NCBI RefSeq assembly: GCF_000020485.1
Contig: NC_011899.1
Location: forward strand, 1,334,501 to 1,398,500
Direction of reading: 5' to 3'
Length of the DNA: 64,000 nucleotides
DNA from: Halothermothrix orenii H 168
Lineage (GTDB): Bacteria > Bacillota > Halanaerobiia > Halanaerobiales > Halothermotrichaceae
This document shows positions 26,544 through 34,237 of this stretch, in pieces. The notes below the pieces were generated by a model. The model was not told the origin of the DNA. It searched no databases and was given only the letters and a program-made list of their open reading frames with translations. Numbering within the stretch: the first letter of the stretch is position 1; the number at the start of each line of letters is the position of its first letter. The translations under genes were made by a program, and so were the position numbers.

Positions 26544-27092
26544 TCAGTCTACCGGAGGAGCTGAAATTGTAAAAACTACATTTCCTTTGTAAGTACCCGG
26601 GGTTACTTCCCACCAGCCATTATCTGTTGAATCCCACTCTACGCCTTCTTTACTCCATTGTGGTAAAGTCATAGTTACATCAAAAAAATGAACCCCTGGA
26701 TCATCAATATCTATTGTCTTTACAATACTATTCCTAGAATCCAGGGTAAAATCATTATCGGTAGTTCCAGACATAAAATCGAGGGTAAAATCAAGTTCTT
26801 CACCGGTTACTGTATTAACCAACTTACCGAACCGAGCGGTAATAGTCACATTACCATTGGTACGAACCCTTATCTTACCCTCATACAGTTCACTGTTATA
26901 GTCGGGGTCAGCAGTTTCAATTTTAACTGGAACCCCACCATCCATTACGCAGATTTCTCCATAGGTTCCTATTTTTGCCTCTAACCCCAGGGTACTGGTA
27001 CCACCTGAAGTGCTGGCAGCCTGAATGACAAGGGACAAACCAAACAACATTGTCAAACTTAATACCACAGTAAAAATTCTTTTCATGGACAT
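26544..27092 (-). CDS. Secreted pilin-like beta-sandwich protein
   Basis: 182 residues with a signal peptide cut near VIQAAS|TSGG. The mature part is acidic and beta-rich with a single cysteine in the mature chain, and ends GTYKGNVVFTISAPPVD. The GTY-x(4)-V-x-x-T-I ending is like the last strand of spore-coat-U, CS1 and WxL-type sandwich proteins, which suits chaperone-guided subunit assembly. It is the first gene of the operon, with a very good AGGAGG site. I do not recognise a named family. The leader has a six-base TGCAGC/GCTGCA repeat (27116-27148). Confidence 0.68.
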   Translation of the reverse strand: MSMKRIFTVVLSLTMLFGLSLVIQAASTSGGTSTLGLEAKIGTYGEICVMDGGVPVKIETADPDYNSELYEGKIRVRTNGNVTITARFGKLVNTVTGEELDFTLDFMSGTTDNDFTLDSRNSIVKTIDIDDPGVHFFDVTMTLPQWSKEGVEWDSTDNGWWEVTPGTYKGNVVFTISAPPVD

Positions 27093-27261
27093 TCCTCCTG
27101 TTACTGTATATTTAATGCAGCTTTAAATAATCCCCCCTTTCTGCTGCAGGACTAACCATAAAAAACTTGTACAAAATTTTTTTTGAGAATTTAATCTCTT
27201 TAAGTAATTACAATCTATATATATTAAGGAAATTTATTTTTTATGCAATAAAAAAAGAAAA

Positions 27262-27286
27262 ACCTGTACTCCACCAGAGTACAGGT
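27262..27286 (-). terminator. Rho-independent terminator of the ppsA-ccpN-glpX operon
   Basis: A perfect ten-base-pair stem ACCTGTACTC/GAGTACAGGT with a five-base loop, followed on the minus strand by TTTTTCTTTTTTT. It separates the gluconeogenic operon from the pilin-like gene 170 bases further on. Confidence 0.93.
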
Positions 27287-27349
27287 CCCAACCTTTTATA
27301 TCCCTATATTATATAGTAAAACATCAAACTGTCTTCAGTTATATAATCA

Positions 27350-28330
27350 CTACATATTTAACACATCATGTGAATAATAATCTGGTTTATAGGCAATATT
27401 ATGGATCGCTTCAATCTTCCTGACAGTACGGGTTTTTGACCTCATTACCAGAGAGTAGGTTACAGCCTTTTTTCTGGAATAGGTAACACCCTTTAAAAGG
27501 TCGCCACCGGTTATCCCTGTAATAGAGATCATCACATCATCCCGGACAAGGTCCCCGGTAAAATAAACCCTGTCCAGATTTTTAATCCCGAAGCTAAATG
27601 CCTTTTCAACATCTTCCCGATTGCGGGGTTTCAAGCGGGCCTGTATCTCTCCTCCAAGACACTTTAAGGCCGCTGCTGTTAAAACCCCTTCCGGAGCCCC
27701 ACCTGTTCCCATCAAAATATCAACTCCACTATCTTTCAGGGCAGTTGCAATTCCACCTGCAACATCTCCATCACTGATAAGTTTAATCCTGCACCCCACC
27801 TGTCTTATCTCAGATATTAATTTTTCATGGCGGAGTCTATCGAGAACTATGACAGTTAAATCTTCCAGCTTTTTATTCAAAGCAGAAGCTACTTTTTCTA
27901 AGTTGGTGCGCACAGGGGCCTCTATATCAATTACCCCCCGGGCACCTGGGCCCACTGCTATTTTCTCCATATAGGTATCCGGCGCCTTCAGAAGTGTGTT
28001 CCGGGGACCAACTGCCAGAACAGCCAGGGCGTTGGGCAAACCCCTGGCAACCAGATTCGTACCTTCCAACGGGTCTACGGCTATGTCTAAACTTGGACTT
28101 TTACTCCCATTACCGATCTTTTCTCCAATATAAAGCCTTGGAGCCCTGTCTTTTTCACCTTCACCGATAACTACTTCACCATCAATCTGTATTGTATCCA
28201 GAACAGAGCGCATGGCTTTCACCGCTGCCCCATCTGCTTTTTTACGTTTTCCTTTACCCATCCATGGTGCTGCTGCTAAAGCAGCTGCTTCAGTAACCCT
28301 TACAATTTCAATTGCTAATTCCCTGTTCAA
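27350..28330 (-). CDS. glpX: Class II fructose-1,6-bisphosphatase GlpX
   Basis: Dephosphorylates fructose 1,6-bisphosphate in gluconeogenesis. The family opening (MNRELAIEIVRVTEAAALAAAPWMGKGKR), the metal-site segments DGEVVIGEGEKDRAP and DPLEGTNLVARG, and IATALKDSGVDILMGTGGAPEGVLTAA are present, each quoted in part. 326 residues, full length. It begins two bases after the CcpN-like gene, so repressor and target are in one transcript. Confidence 0.95.
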   Translation of the reverse strand: MNRELAIEIVRVTEAAALAAAPWMGKGKRKKADGAAVKAMRSVLDTIQIDGEVVIGEGEKDRAPRLYIGEKIGNGSKSPSLDIAVDPLEGTNLVARGLPNALAVLAVGPRNTLLKAPDTYMEKIAVGPGARGVIDIEAPVRTNLEKVASALNKKLEDLTVIVLDRLRHEKLISEIRQVGCRIKLISDGDVAGGIATALKDSGVDILMGTGGAPEGVLTAAALKCLGGEIQARLKPRNREDVEKAFSFGIKNLDRVYFTGDLVRDDVMISITGITGGDLLKGVTYSRKKAVTYSLVMRSKTRTVRKIEAIHNIAYKPDYYSHDVLNM

Positions 28331-28332
28331 TA

Positions 28333-28965
28333 TTAATCTCCCTTTCCTTTCATATTGTCACAAAGAAAATCGACTAGATTCCTGGCAATATTGGTCTTGG
28401 AGAACCTCCCTACAACCTCCATATCTTCATTGACTACCGGTAATGAATCTATCTGATTATCTACAATTTTTCTGGTTGCCTCGAGATAGGAGTCATCGGA
28501 GGTTGCTATTATGATATTTGGCATTCTGGTCATAGCCAGACTTACAGGTGTTCTTTTTAGATCATTTTGACCCATACTCATTTTTAATAAATCTTTTCGC
28601 GAAATAACTCCACAGAGTTTTTCATTTTCATTGATAACAAATAAAGTCCCGACATCCTCTAAAAACATGGTTACAATCGACTTATATATACTTACATCTT
28701 CGGCAACAACAACAGGAGGAGACATAATATCCTTAATGGGTATTTTTACCAGTTCATCAACCTCATCTATTTGCAGCTTTTTTTCAATATAGAAATAACC
28801 TACCCTTGGTTTTGCTTCCAGTAAATTGGCAGCAGTCAGGACAGCCAGGTCAGACCGCAAGGCTGCCCGGGAAAGACCAAGCCTTTCTGCGATATCCTGA
28901 CTGGTAATAGGTTCATTCTGTTTTACGATACGAATTATCTCCTTCTGTCTTTCAGATAGATTCAT
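28333..28965 (-). CDS. ccpN: CcpN-type transcriptional regulator (HTH plus two CBS domains)
   Basis: N-terminal winged HTH (LSERQKEIIRIVKQNEPITSQDIAERLGLSRAALRSDL in pieces), then two CBS domains: one from about residue 75 (IMSPPVVVAEDVSIYKSIV...GVISRKDLLKM) and one from about 145 (MTRMPNIIIATSDDSYLEA...VVGRFSKTNIARNLV). Bacillus CcpN represses gluconeogenic genes and senses ATP/ADP through CBS. The ATG start has GAGGGTGAG before it; a GTG four codons upstream lies inside that site. Located between ppsA and glpX, it probably controls its own operon. Confidence 0.88.
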   Translation of the reverse strand: MNLSERQKEIIRIVKQNEPITSQDIAERLGLSRAALRSDLAVLTAANLLEAKPRVGYFYIEKKLQIDEVDELVKIPIKDIMSPPVVVAEDVSIYKSIVTMFLEDVGTLFVINENEKLCGVISRKDLLKMSMGQNDLKRTPVSLAMTRMPNIIIATSDDSYLEATRKIVDNQIDSLPVVNEDMEVVGRFSKTNIARNLVDFLCDNMKGKGD

Positions 28966-28980
28966 TATATTACTCACCCT

Positions 28981-29020
28981 CTTAACTTATTTAAAATTAT
29001 CTTAACTTATTTAAAATTAT
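28981..29020. repeat. Exact tandem duplication of 20 bases at the ppsA stop codon
   Basis: Two copies of CTTAACTTATTTAAAATTAT stand head to tail. The downstream copy carries the last codons of ppsA; the other copy continues past its stop to just before the binding site of the CcpN-like gene. In the mRNA the repeat unit includes the stop region. Confidence 0.9.
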
Positions 29021-31291
29021 TTTCTTCTCAATAGATGCAACTAACTTTTTTGTCTCAAAAACTGTATCCGGATTAACACTTATACTGTCAATACCCTCTT
29101 GAACTAAGAACTCGGTTAATTCAGGATAGGTTGAAGGACCCTGACCACATATCGAAACCGTTTTATCATATCTGTGCGCTATTGTTATAAGTCGTTTTAT
29201 TGCCATTTTAACTGCAGGATCCCTTTCATCAAAATACCCCATCTGATTTAATATTCCTGAATCCCTGTCAGCTCCAATAATAAGTTGGGTCAAATCGTTA
29301 CTTCCTATACTGAATCCATCAATTAGCCTGGAAAATTCCTCAGCAAGAAAAATAACAGACGGTACTTCAGCCATTATCCAGACTTTAAAATCTGGACCCC
29401 TCTCTAAACCTTCCTCTGCCAGTATCTTAAGAACCTTTTTAACTTCCCATGTTGTTCTGACAAAGGGAAGCATTACATATACATTATTCAAGCCATAGTC
29501 ATCTCTGACCTTTTTTATGGCTTTACATTCCAGCCTGAAACCCTTTTCATATCTGGAGGAAATGTAACGGGCAACACCACGCCACCCGATCATGGGGTTA
29601 TTTTCAACCGGTTCTACCTCTTCTCCTCCTTCCAGTCCCCGAAATTCATTTGTCCTGAAATCACTGAGCCTGACTACAAGTTTCCGTGGATATATTTTTC
29701 TGGCAACTTTAGAAACAGCTTCTGCCATTTTACGGATCAGGATATTCCCCTGTCCTTTTTTAAGTAAATAAAGGGGGTGTACCCCGACATAATTTGAGAA
29801 TATAAACTCAGTTCTCATAAGGCCAATACCATCAAAGGGAATATCTTTGTATCTATCAATAAGATTTGGTTCCCCCAGGTTCATATATACCTTTGTAGCT
29901 GTTACAGGAACATACCCGGAACCAGCATAGTTATGTGATTTATTATTATTTAATCTTTCCTTACTGGTCTCAAAATTAAACCCGGAAAATACTGTTCCTC
30001 TGGTAGCATCAACTGTTACCTTCATTCCATCCTTCAAAATATCGGTCGCTTTTCCTGCCCCAACAATACAGGGAATTCCCAGTTCCCGGGATACTATTGC
30101 TGCATGACAGGTCCGCCCTCCCTCATCAGTAACTACTGCTGCCACCTTCCTCATAACCGGTACCATATCCGGGTTTGTCATTACTGTAACTAATATATCG
30201 CCTTCTTTTACCTCGTTTAATTTTTCCATATCATTAATTATCTTAACTTTTCCCTTCCCTATGCCTGGAGAGGCACTTAACCCTTTAACCAATGGTTTTA
30301 GTGACTTTTTTCTGGGTTTTAAAGTAGTTATTGGTCTTGCCTGTAAGATATATAGTCTATCAGTATATGCCCATTCTATATCCTGGGGTCTACCATAATG
30401 ATTTTCGATTTTGAGGGCGGCCTCCACCAACTCTCTTATTTCCTCCGGTTTTAAAGAAAGTTTTTTAACCTTATCTATCCCCAGATAGGTAGAAATATCT
30501 ACAACTTCAGTTCCTGACATTGCCTTTGTATTCTGGACAACCATATTGTTTTTAGTTCCCGGATTTTGTTCAATTACCTTCATGTTCCTTTTATCAACTA
30601 TAAATTCATCAGGGGTTACCATGCCAGATACAATAGCCTCTCCCAGACCCCAGGACGAATTAATCATTATTTCAGTATCATTATTCGTTACCGGATTAAC
30701 TGTAAAAAGAACACCTGATTTTTTACTATTTACCATTAATTGAACTACAGCACTGAGGCCTACCCCAGGATGCTCAAAACCATTTTCTTCACGATAAAAT
30801 ATGGCCCTGACTGTCCACAGGGAAGCCCAGCACATCTTAATTTTCTCTTTTAACTCTGCCATACCATTTACATAAAGGTAGGTATCCTGCTGCCCGGCAA
30901 AAGATGCTTCTGGTAAATCTTCTGCAGTAGCCGAACTTCTAACAGCCACAAACGAATTACCACCAGATACATCAATCAACTTATTATAGTTTTCTTTTAA
31001 CTTCCGTTCAAACTGTGTGCTTAATTTAGAAGAAATAATAATATTTCTAATTTTTGTTGATATTTTTTTTAATGATTCCATATCGTCTCTATTAACTCTT
31101 CTTAGTTCAGTGGCAATTACTTTATCGAGGCCCTGTTCTTTTATAAAACGGTGATAGGCGTCTACTGTTACACAAAAACCCGGAGGCACTGACACCCCTA
31201 GCTGTGATAATTCCCCGAGATTGGCCCCCTTTCCTCCCACCCTGTTTACATCCTTTCCTGTTAGCTCTTCAAACCATTTAATGTACTTCAT
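28997..31291 (-). CDS. ppsA: Phosphoenolpyruvate synthase
   Basis: Converts pyruvate, ATP and water to PEP, AMP and phosphate. N-terminal ATP-grasp domain (VGGKGANLGELSQLGVSVPPGF, SSATAEDLPEASFAGQQDTYL), swivelling phosphohistidine domain with GGRTCHAAIVSRELG near residue 390, and C-terminal PEP-binding TIM barrel (GIGLMRTEFIFS, FSIGSNDLTQL, SICGQGPSTYPEL). 764 residues, normal. The threonine before the catalytic histidine is the site PDRP enzymes phosphorylate, and a PDRP gene is at 3.1 kb. First gene of the ppsA-ccpN-glpX operon; a weak CcpN-box-like sequence lies upstream. Confidence 0.95.
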   Translation of the reverse strand: MKYIKWFEELTGKDVNRVGGKGANLGELSQLGVSVPPGFCVTVDAYHRFIKEQGLDKVIATELRRVNRDDMESLKKISTKIRNIIISSKLSTQFERKLKENYNKLIDVSGGNSFVAVRSSATAEDLPEASFAGQQDTYLYVNGMAELKEKIKMCWASLWTVRAIFYREENGFEHPGVGLSAVVQLMVNSKKSGVLFTVNPVTNNDTEIMINSSWGLGEAIVSGMVTPDEFIVDKRNMKVIEQNPGTKNNMVVQNTKAMSGTEVVDISTYLGIDKVKKLSLKPEEIRELVEAALKIENHYGRPQDIEWAYTDRLYILQARPITTLKPRKKSLKPLVKGLSASPGIGKGKVKIINDMEKLNEVKEGDILVTVMTNPDMVPVMRKVAAVVTDEGGRTCHAAIVSRELGIPCIVGAGKATDILKDGMKVTVDATRGTVFSGFNFETSKERLNNNKSHNYAGSGYVPVTATKVYMNLGEPNLIDRYKDIPFDGIGLMRTEFIFSNYVGVHPLYLLKKGQGNILIRKMAEAVSKVARKIYPRKLVVRLSDFRTNEFRGLEGGEEVEPVENNPMIGWRGVARYISSRYEKGFRLECKAIKKVRDDYGLNNVYVMLPFVRTTWEVKKVLKILAEEGLERGPDFKVWIMAEVPSVIFLAEEFSRLIDGFSIGSNDLTQLIIGADRDSGILNQMGYFDERDPAVKMAIKRLITIAHRYDKTVSICGQGPSTYPELTEFLVQEGIDSISVNPDTVFETKKLVASIEKKIILNKLR

Positions 31292-31522
31292 TTAATAGTA
31301 TTACACCTCTTTCATAAATATTTTTATTTTATAACGTATACTTTATTTTTTATATTCTACACTTTTTTGAGTTTCCCTCTTTATATTGTACATTATTTTT
31401 TGTAAATATATTCTAATTAAAAAATAACAAACTGGCCTGTCCCGTAATCATGACATTGTGAATTTATTGATAACAGAACTACAGGATACAAATGTATATA
31501 ATTTCCTGAACATTAAAAAAAA

Positions 31523-31568
31523 CCCCTAAGTGGGTTTTAGGTTAAAAAAACTATCCTCACTTAAGGGG
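31523..31568 (-). terminator. Rho-independent terminator after the HD-GYP gene
   Basis: On the minus strand CCCCTTAAGTG pairs with CACTTAGGGG (one bulged T), with an inner AGG/CCT pair in a long loop, followed by TTTTTTTT. The remaining 230 bases up to ppsA are AT-rich and must contain the ppsA promoter; several weak candidates exist and I could not choose one. Confidence 0.85.
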
Positions 31569-31583
31569 TGTATTAATAATAAT

Positions 31584-32858
31584 TTAGTTCAAACCGTTAA
31601 CAGCCTCTCTAAATTCCTGATAAGATTTAGATTCACTATGCTGTGAATGGTTCCGGATCTGATCGAATTCAGTATAATTATCCAGTAATAATTCGACTAT
31701 TTCCTGATCCAGGTGACCTTCACTGGCCATACTCTGTAGTACTTTAATTGCCTGTTCTTTACCCATCCCGGAACGGTAGGGGCGGTCTTCAGTAATGGCC
31801 GTAAAAACGTCAGCTACTGCCATTATCCGGGACCCCTGTGGTAAATCTTTTGAATCCAGATGAAAGGGATAACCATTCCCATCAAGCCGTTCATGGTGAT
31901 AAGAAGCCCATTGTTTTATAATAGCTAATTCTTTAAGGTTATCCAGCACCTGGTAGGTATAATAAGTATGGCTTTTTATAATATTATATTCCTCCCGGGT
32001 TAACTTTCCTGGCTTTTCCAGTATTTTAACAGGCACAGCCAGTTTACCGAGATCATGAAGATACCCTGCTATTTTCATCATCAATATTTCATTACCCGAA
32101 TAGCCCAGTGAGCTGGCCAGGGTTGTTGCAGTAGCCGCTACTCCATCAGAATGGGTTGCCGTAAAGGGGCTTCTAAAATCTATTACCTGACTGAATAGCT
32201 TTGTAAGCTCAGCCAGTCCCTCTAAACCAAGGTAATTTCTCTTTATATCATTGTAAGCATCTAAAGGACCTTTAATTGCCTTTGGAGATATAATATTTAA
32301 CCAGAAGTATTCTTTTTCCTGAATTCTTTTAAAAGCTTCTACAGCGTCAGGCCAGAACTTATTACCTGAATTCATCTCTATTAACCGGGTAATTTTATCC
32401 CTCTGGTTAAGGATATCAGCCCCCGATTTAATCAAAACGGCGATCCGGTCAGCCAGGTGTAAAACATGGGCAGTTAACGGGACCTTTTCCCCGTTATATG
32501 TCTGTCCCTTCCCATAACTCCAATCATAGTGATGATATCTGACAATAGGAGCAATCTCAGATAAGGGTTTTGAATTCATCAATAGATGGTATCCCACCCG
32601 GGCGTGATAGTCATCCTCTTTATCAAATCTTAAATTATTAATTCCTTCATTTAGATAAAAAGCCCCAACATCATGAAGAAAAGCCGCCAGGGTTAAGTTT
32701 TTTTTATCATCTTGACTCAATTCCATCTCTTCCCCCAGCATTGAAGCAATATAGGCTACCTGCTCATGATGCCCAACCACTGTTTTACTAATCAAATCCA
32801 GAGTATCAGATAAGCATAAAATAACATCATACAATGATACATCTAATCTGTTATCCAT
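31584..32858 (-). CDS. HD-GYP domain protein with two tandem HD domains
   Basis: 424 residues with an N-terminal HD-type domain (GHHEQVAYIASMLGEE, AAFLHDVGAF, ARVGYHLLM, RYHHYDW) and a C-terminal HD-GYP domain (HSDGVAATATTLA, GYLHDLGKLAVPVKILEKPGKL, YHHERLDGNGYPFHL, VADVFTAITEDRPYR). No membrane segment, so cytoplasmic. HD-GYP proteins commonly hydrolyse c-di-GMP; both domains keep their metal ligands. No GGDEF gene or c-di-GMP riboswitch is seen in the window. Transcribed alone. Confidence 0.9.
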   Translation of the reverse strand: MDNRLDVSLYDVILCLSDTLDLISKTVVGHHEQVAYIASMLGEEMELSQDDKKNLTLAAFLHDVGAFYLNEGINNLRFDKEDDYHARVGYHLLMNSKPLSEIAPIVRYHHYDWSYGKGQTYNGEKVPLTAHVLHLADRIAVLIKSGADILNQRDKITRLIEMNSGNKFWPDAVEAFKRIQEKEYFWLNIISPKAIKGPLDAYNDIKRNYLGLEGLAELTKLFSQVIDFRSPFTATHSDGVAATATTLASSLGYSGNEILMMKIAGYLHDLGKLAVPVKILEKPGKLTREEYNIIKSHTYYTYQVLDNLKELAIIKQWASYHHERLDGNGYPFHLDSKDLPQGSRIMAVADVFTAITEDRPYRSGMGKEQAIKVLQSMASEGHLDQEIVELLLDNYTEFDQIRNHSQHSESKSYQEFREAVNGLN

Positions 32859-33167
32859 AAATTATATACACTCCTTATTATGTAATGTTTTCAAACCTGC
32901 TATGTAAGTTATTTCACATATTGGTAAAACATAAATCAATAATTTTCAATCTTCATATATATAATTCGTTTAGATATTATTAAATCCTTCCAGTTTTATT
33001 GTTTTTCGTTATTTTGTATTATTTTTTTGTTTTTTTATGTAATTTTATTGGACTTTAACTATCCCCAATCCAGTAACCTGACTTTTAAAATTATTTTTGA
33101 AGTAAATATAACTCAATAAAAAGCTTCTTTTGAATGTTTCTTATTTGGAAAATATAAGAATAAAAAA
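32859..33167. other. AT-rich intergenic gap, no gene seen
   Basis: The space between the HD-GYP gene and the yqeY terminator is about 310 bases, very AT-rich, with long T runs on the plus strand and no convincing reading frame or structured RNA. It should contain the HD-GYP promoter; a TTGATT...TGAAAT pair with 17-base spacing is the best I see, and it is weak. Confidence 0.5.
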
Positions 33168-33189
33168 AGCCGGGGAATTTCCCCTGGCT
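33168..33189 (-). terminator. Rho-independent terminator after yqeY
   Basis: Minus-strand stem AGCCAGGGG/CCCCGGCT with one bulged A and a five-base AT loop, followed by TTTTTTT. It ends the long dnaJ-to-yqeY transcript. Confidence 0.88.
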
Positions 33190-33246
33190 TCAAAACGATA
33201 AACTCATAATATAACACCTGTAAATTTAAATTTTTTATATCAATAC

Positions 33247-33288
33247 TTATATTAAAGTCTAACTTGTAGTTATATTAAAGGCTAACTT
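33247..33288. repeat. Imperfect direct repeat at the yqeY stop codon
   Basis: Two 19-base copies, TTATATTAAAGTCTAACTT and TTATATTAAAGGCTAACTT, differ at one base and are 23 bases apart. One copy contains the yqeY stop codon; the other lies just downstream of the gene. The layout resembles the duplication at the ppsA stop. Confidence 0.85.
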
Positions 33289-33728
33289 AATTTTTTCCTG
33301 ACAATATTGTTAACAACCTTACCATCAGCCCGACCCCGGATCCGGGGCATAATTATTTGCATTACCTTTCCCATATCTTTCATACTTTCAGCATTAACCT
33401 CACTAATAACCTCATCTACTATTTTCTCAATTTCTTCCTTGGTGAGCTGTTCGGGAAGGTATTTAGACAGGATTTCAATTTCTTTATCCAGATCTTTAAC
33501 TACATTTTCTTTGCCTGCTTTTTTGTATTCTTCAATAGATTCTCGCCTTTGTTTTACTTCTTTGGCCAATACCTCAACAACCTCATCATCACTTAAATCT
33601 TTCCGTTTATTAATCTCGACATTTTTTATAGCAGCCCTGGCCATCCTTATCACTGATAACTTCATCTTATCTTTTTCTTTCATTGCCTTTTTCATATCTT
33701 CAACTAACTGTTCTTTTAATGATTTCAT
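33282..33728 (-). CDS. yqeY: GatB/YqeY domain protein
   Basis: 148 residues matching YqeY: MKSLKEQLVEDMKKAMKEKDKMKLSVIRM opening in part, DDEVVEVLAKEVKQRRESIEEYKKAG, and KYLPEQLTKEEIEKIVDEVI. The fold resembles the tail of the tRNA amidotransferase subunit GatB, suggesting RNA binding, but no activity is established. In Bacillus rpsU lies just upstream; the 32-base gap to the HIT gene leaves no room for it here. Confidence 0.93.
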   Translation of the reverse strand: MKSLKEQLVEDMKKAMKEKDKMKLSVIRMARAAIKNVEINKRKDLSDDEVVEVLAKEVKQRRESIEEYKKAGKENVVKDLDKEIEILSKYLPEQLTKEEIEKIVDEVISEVNAESMKDMGKVMQIIMPRIRGRADGKVVNNIVRKKLS

Positions 33729-33760
33729 ATCTCAAACCCCCTGTTTAATTCAATATGTAA

Positions 33761-34105
33761 TTAACCTGGAGGCCACTGCAAATTACGTCCACCCAGTAAA
33801 TGGAAATGGATATGAAAAACAGTCTGGCCTCCCTCTTCATTACAGTTAGAAACTACCCTGAAACCCCTGTCAGCAATACCTTCTTCCCGGGCCAGTTTAG
33901 ATGCGATTTTATATATATGACCAATCAGTTCTTCATCACTCTTTTCCAGGTCAAGAAGAGTCGGGATATGTTTTCTGGGCACAATTAAAAGGTGGACAGG
34001 GGCCTGTGGGTTGATATCTTTGAAGGCGACCACTTTTTCGTCCTCATATACTAAATCTGTATCCATTTCCCCATTTGCAATTTTGCAAAAAATACAATCA
34101 CCCAT
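33761..34105 (-). CDS. HIT family nucleotide-binding hydrolase
   Basis: HINT-type histidine triad protein: zinc cysteines in CIFCKIANGE near the N terminus, and the catalytic triad HIHFH (residues 101-105 counted from an upstream GTG). Likely hydrolyses adenosine phosphoramidates. I start at the ATG of MGDCIFC, with GAGGTGA five bases before it. About 114 residues. The mtaB-HIT-yqeY order is conserved in clostridia. Confidence 0.93.
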   Translation of the reverse strand: MGDCIFCKIANGEMDTDLVYEDEKVVAFKDINPQAPVHLLIVPRKHIPTLLDLEKSDEELIGHIYKIASKLAREEGIADRGFRVVSNCNEEGGQTVFHIHFHLLGGRNLQWPPG

Positions 34106-34237
34106 AAGTTTCACCTCACTTATGTTGATTTATCAAATGTATTGATTTAAAAAAATAATGATACACTTAACTAAATATATTTTAACCGGGCTGTATAGTT
34201 ATCTTTATATATCTTCTAGAATATATTATAAAACCCT

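Noticed and set aside
27093-27240. c-di-GMP riboswitch before the pilin-like gene
   Set aside because: The HD-GYP gene nearby made this attractive, but the conserved GEMM-type core and receptor sequences are not found.
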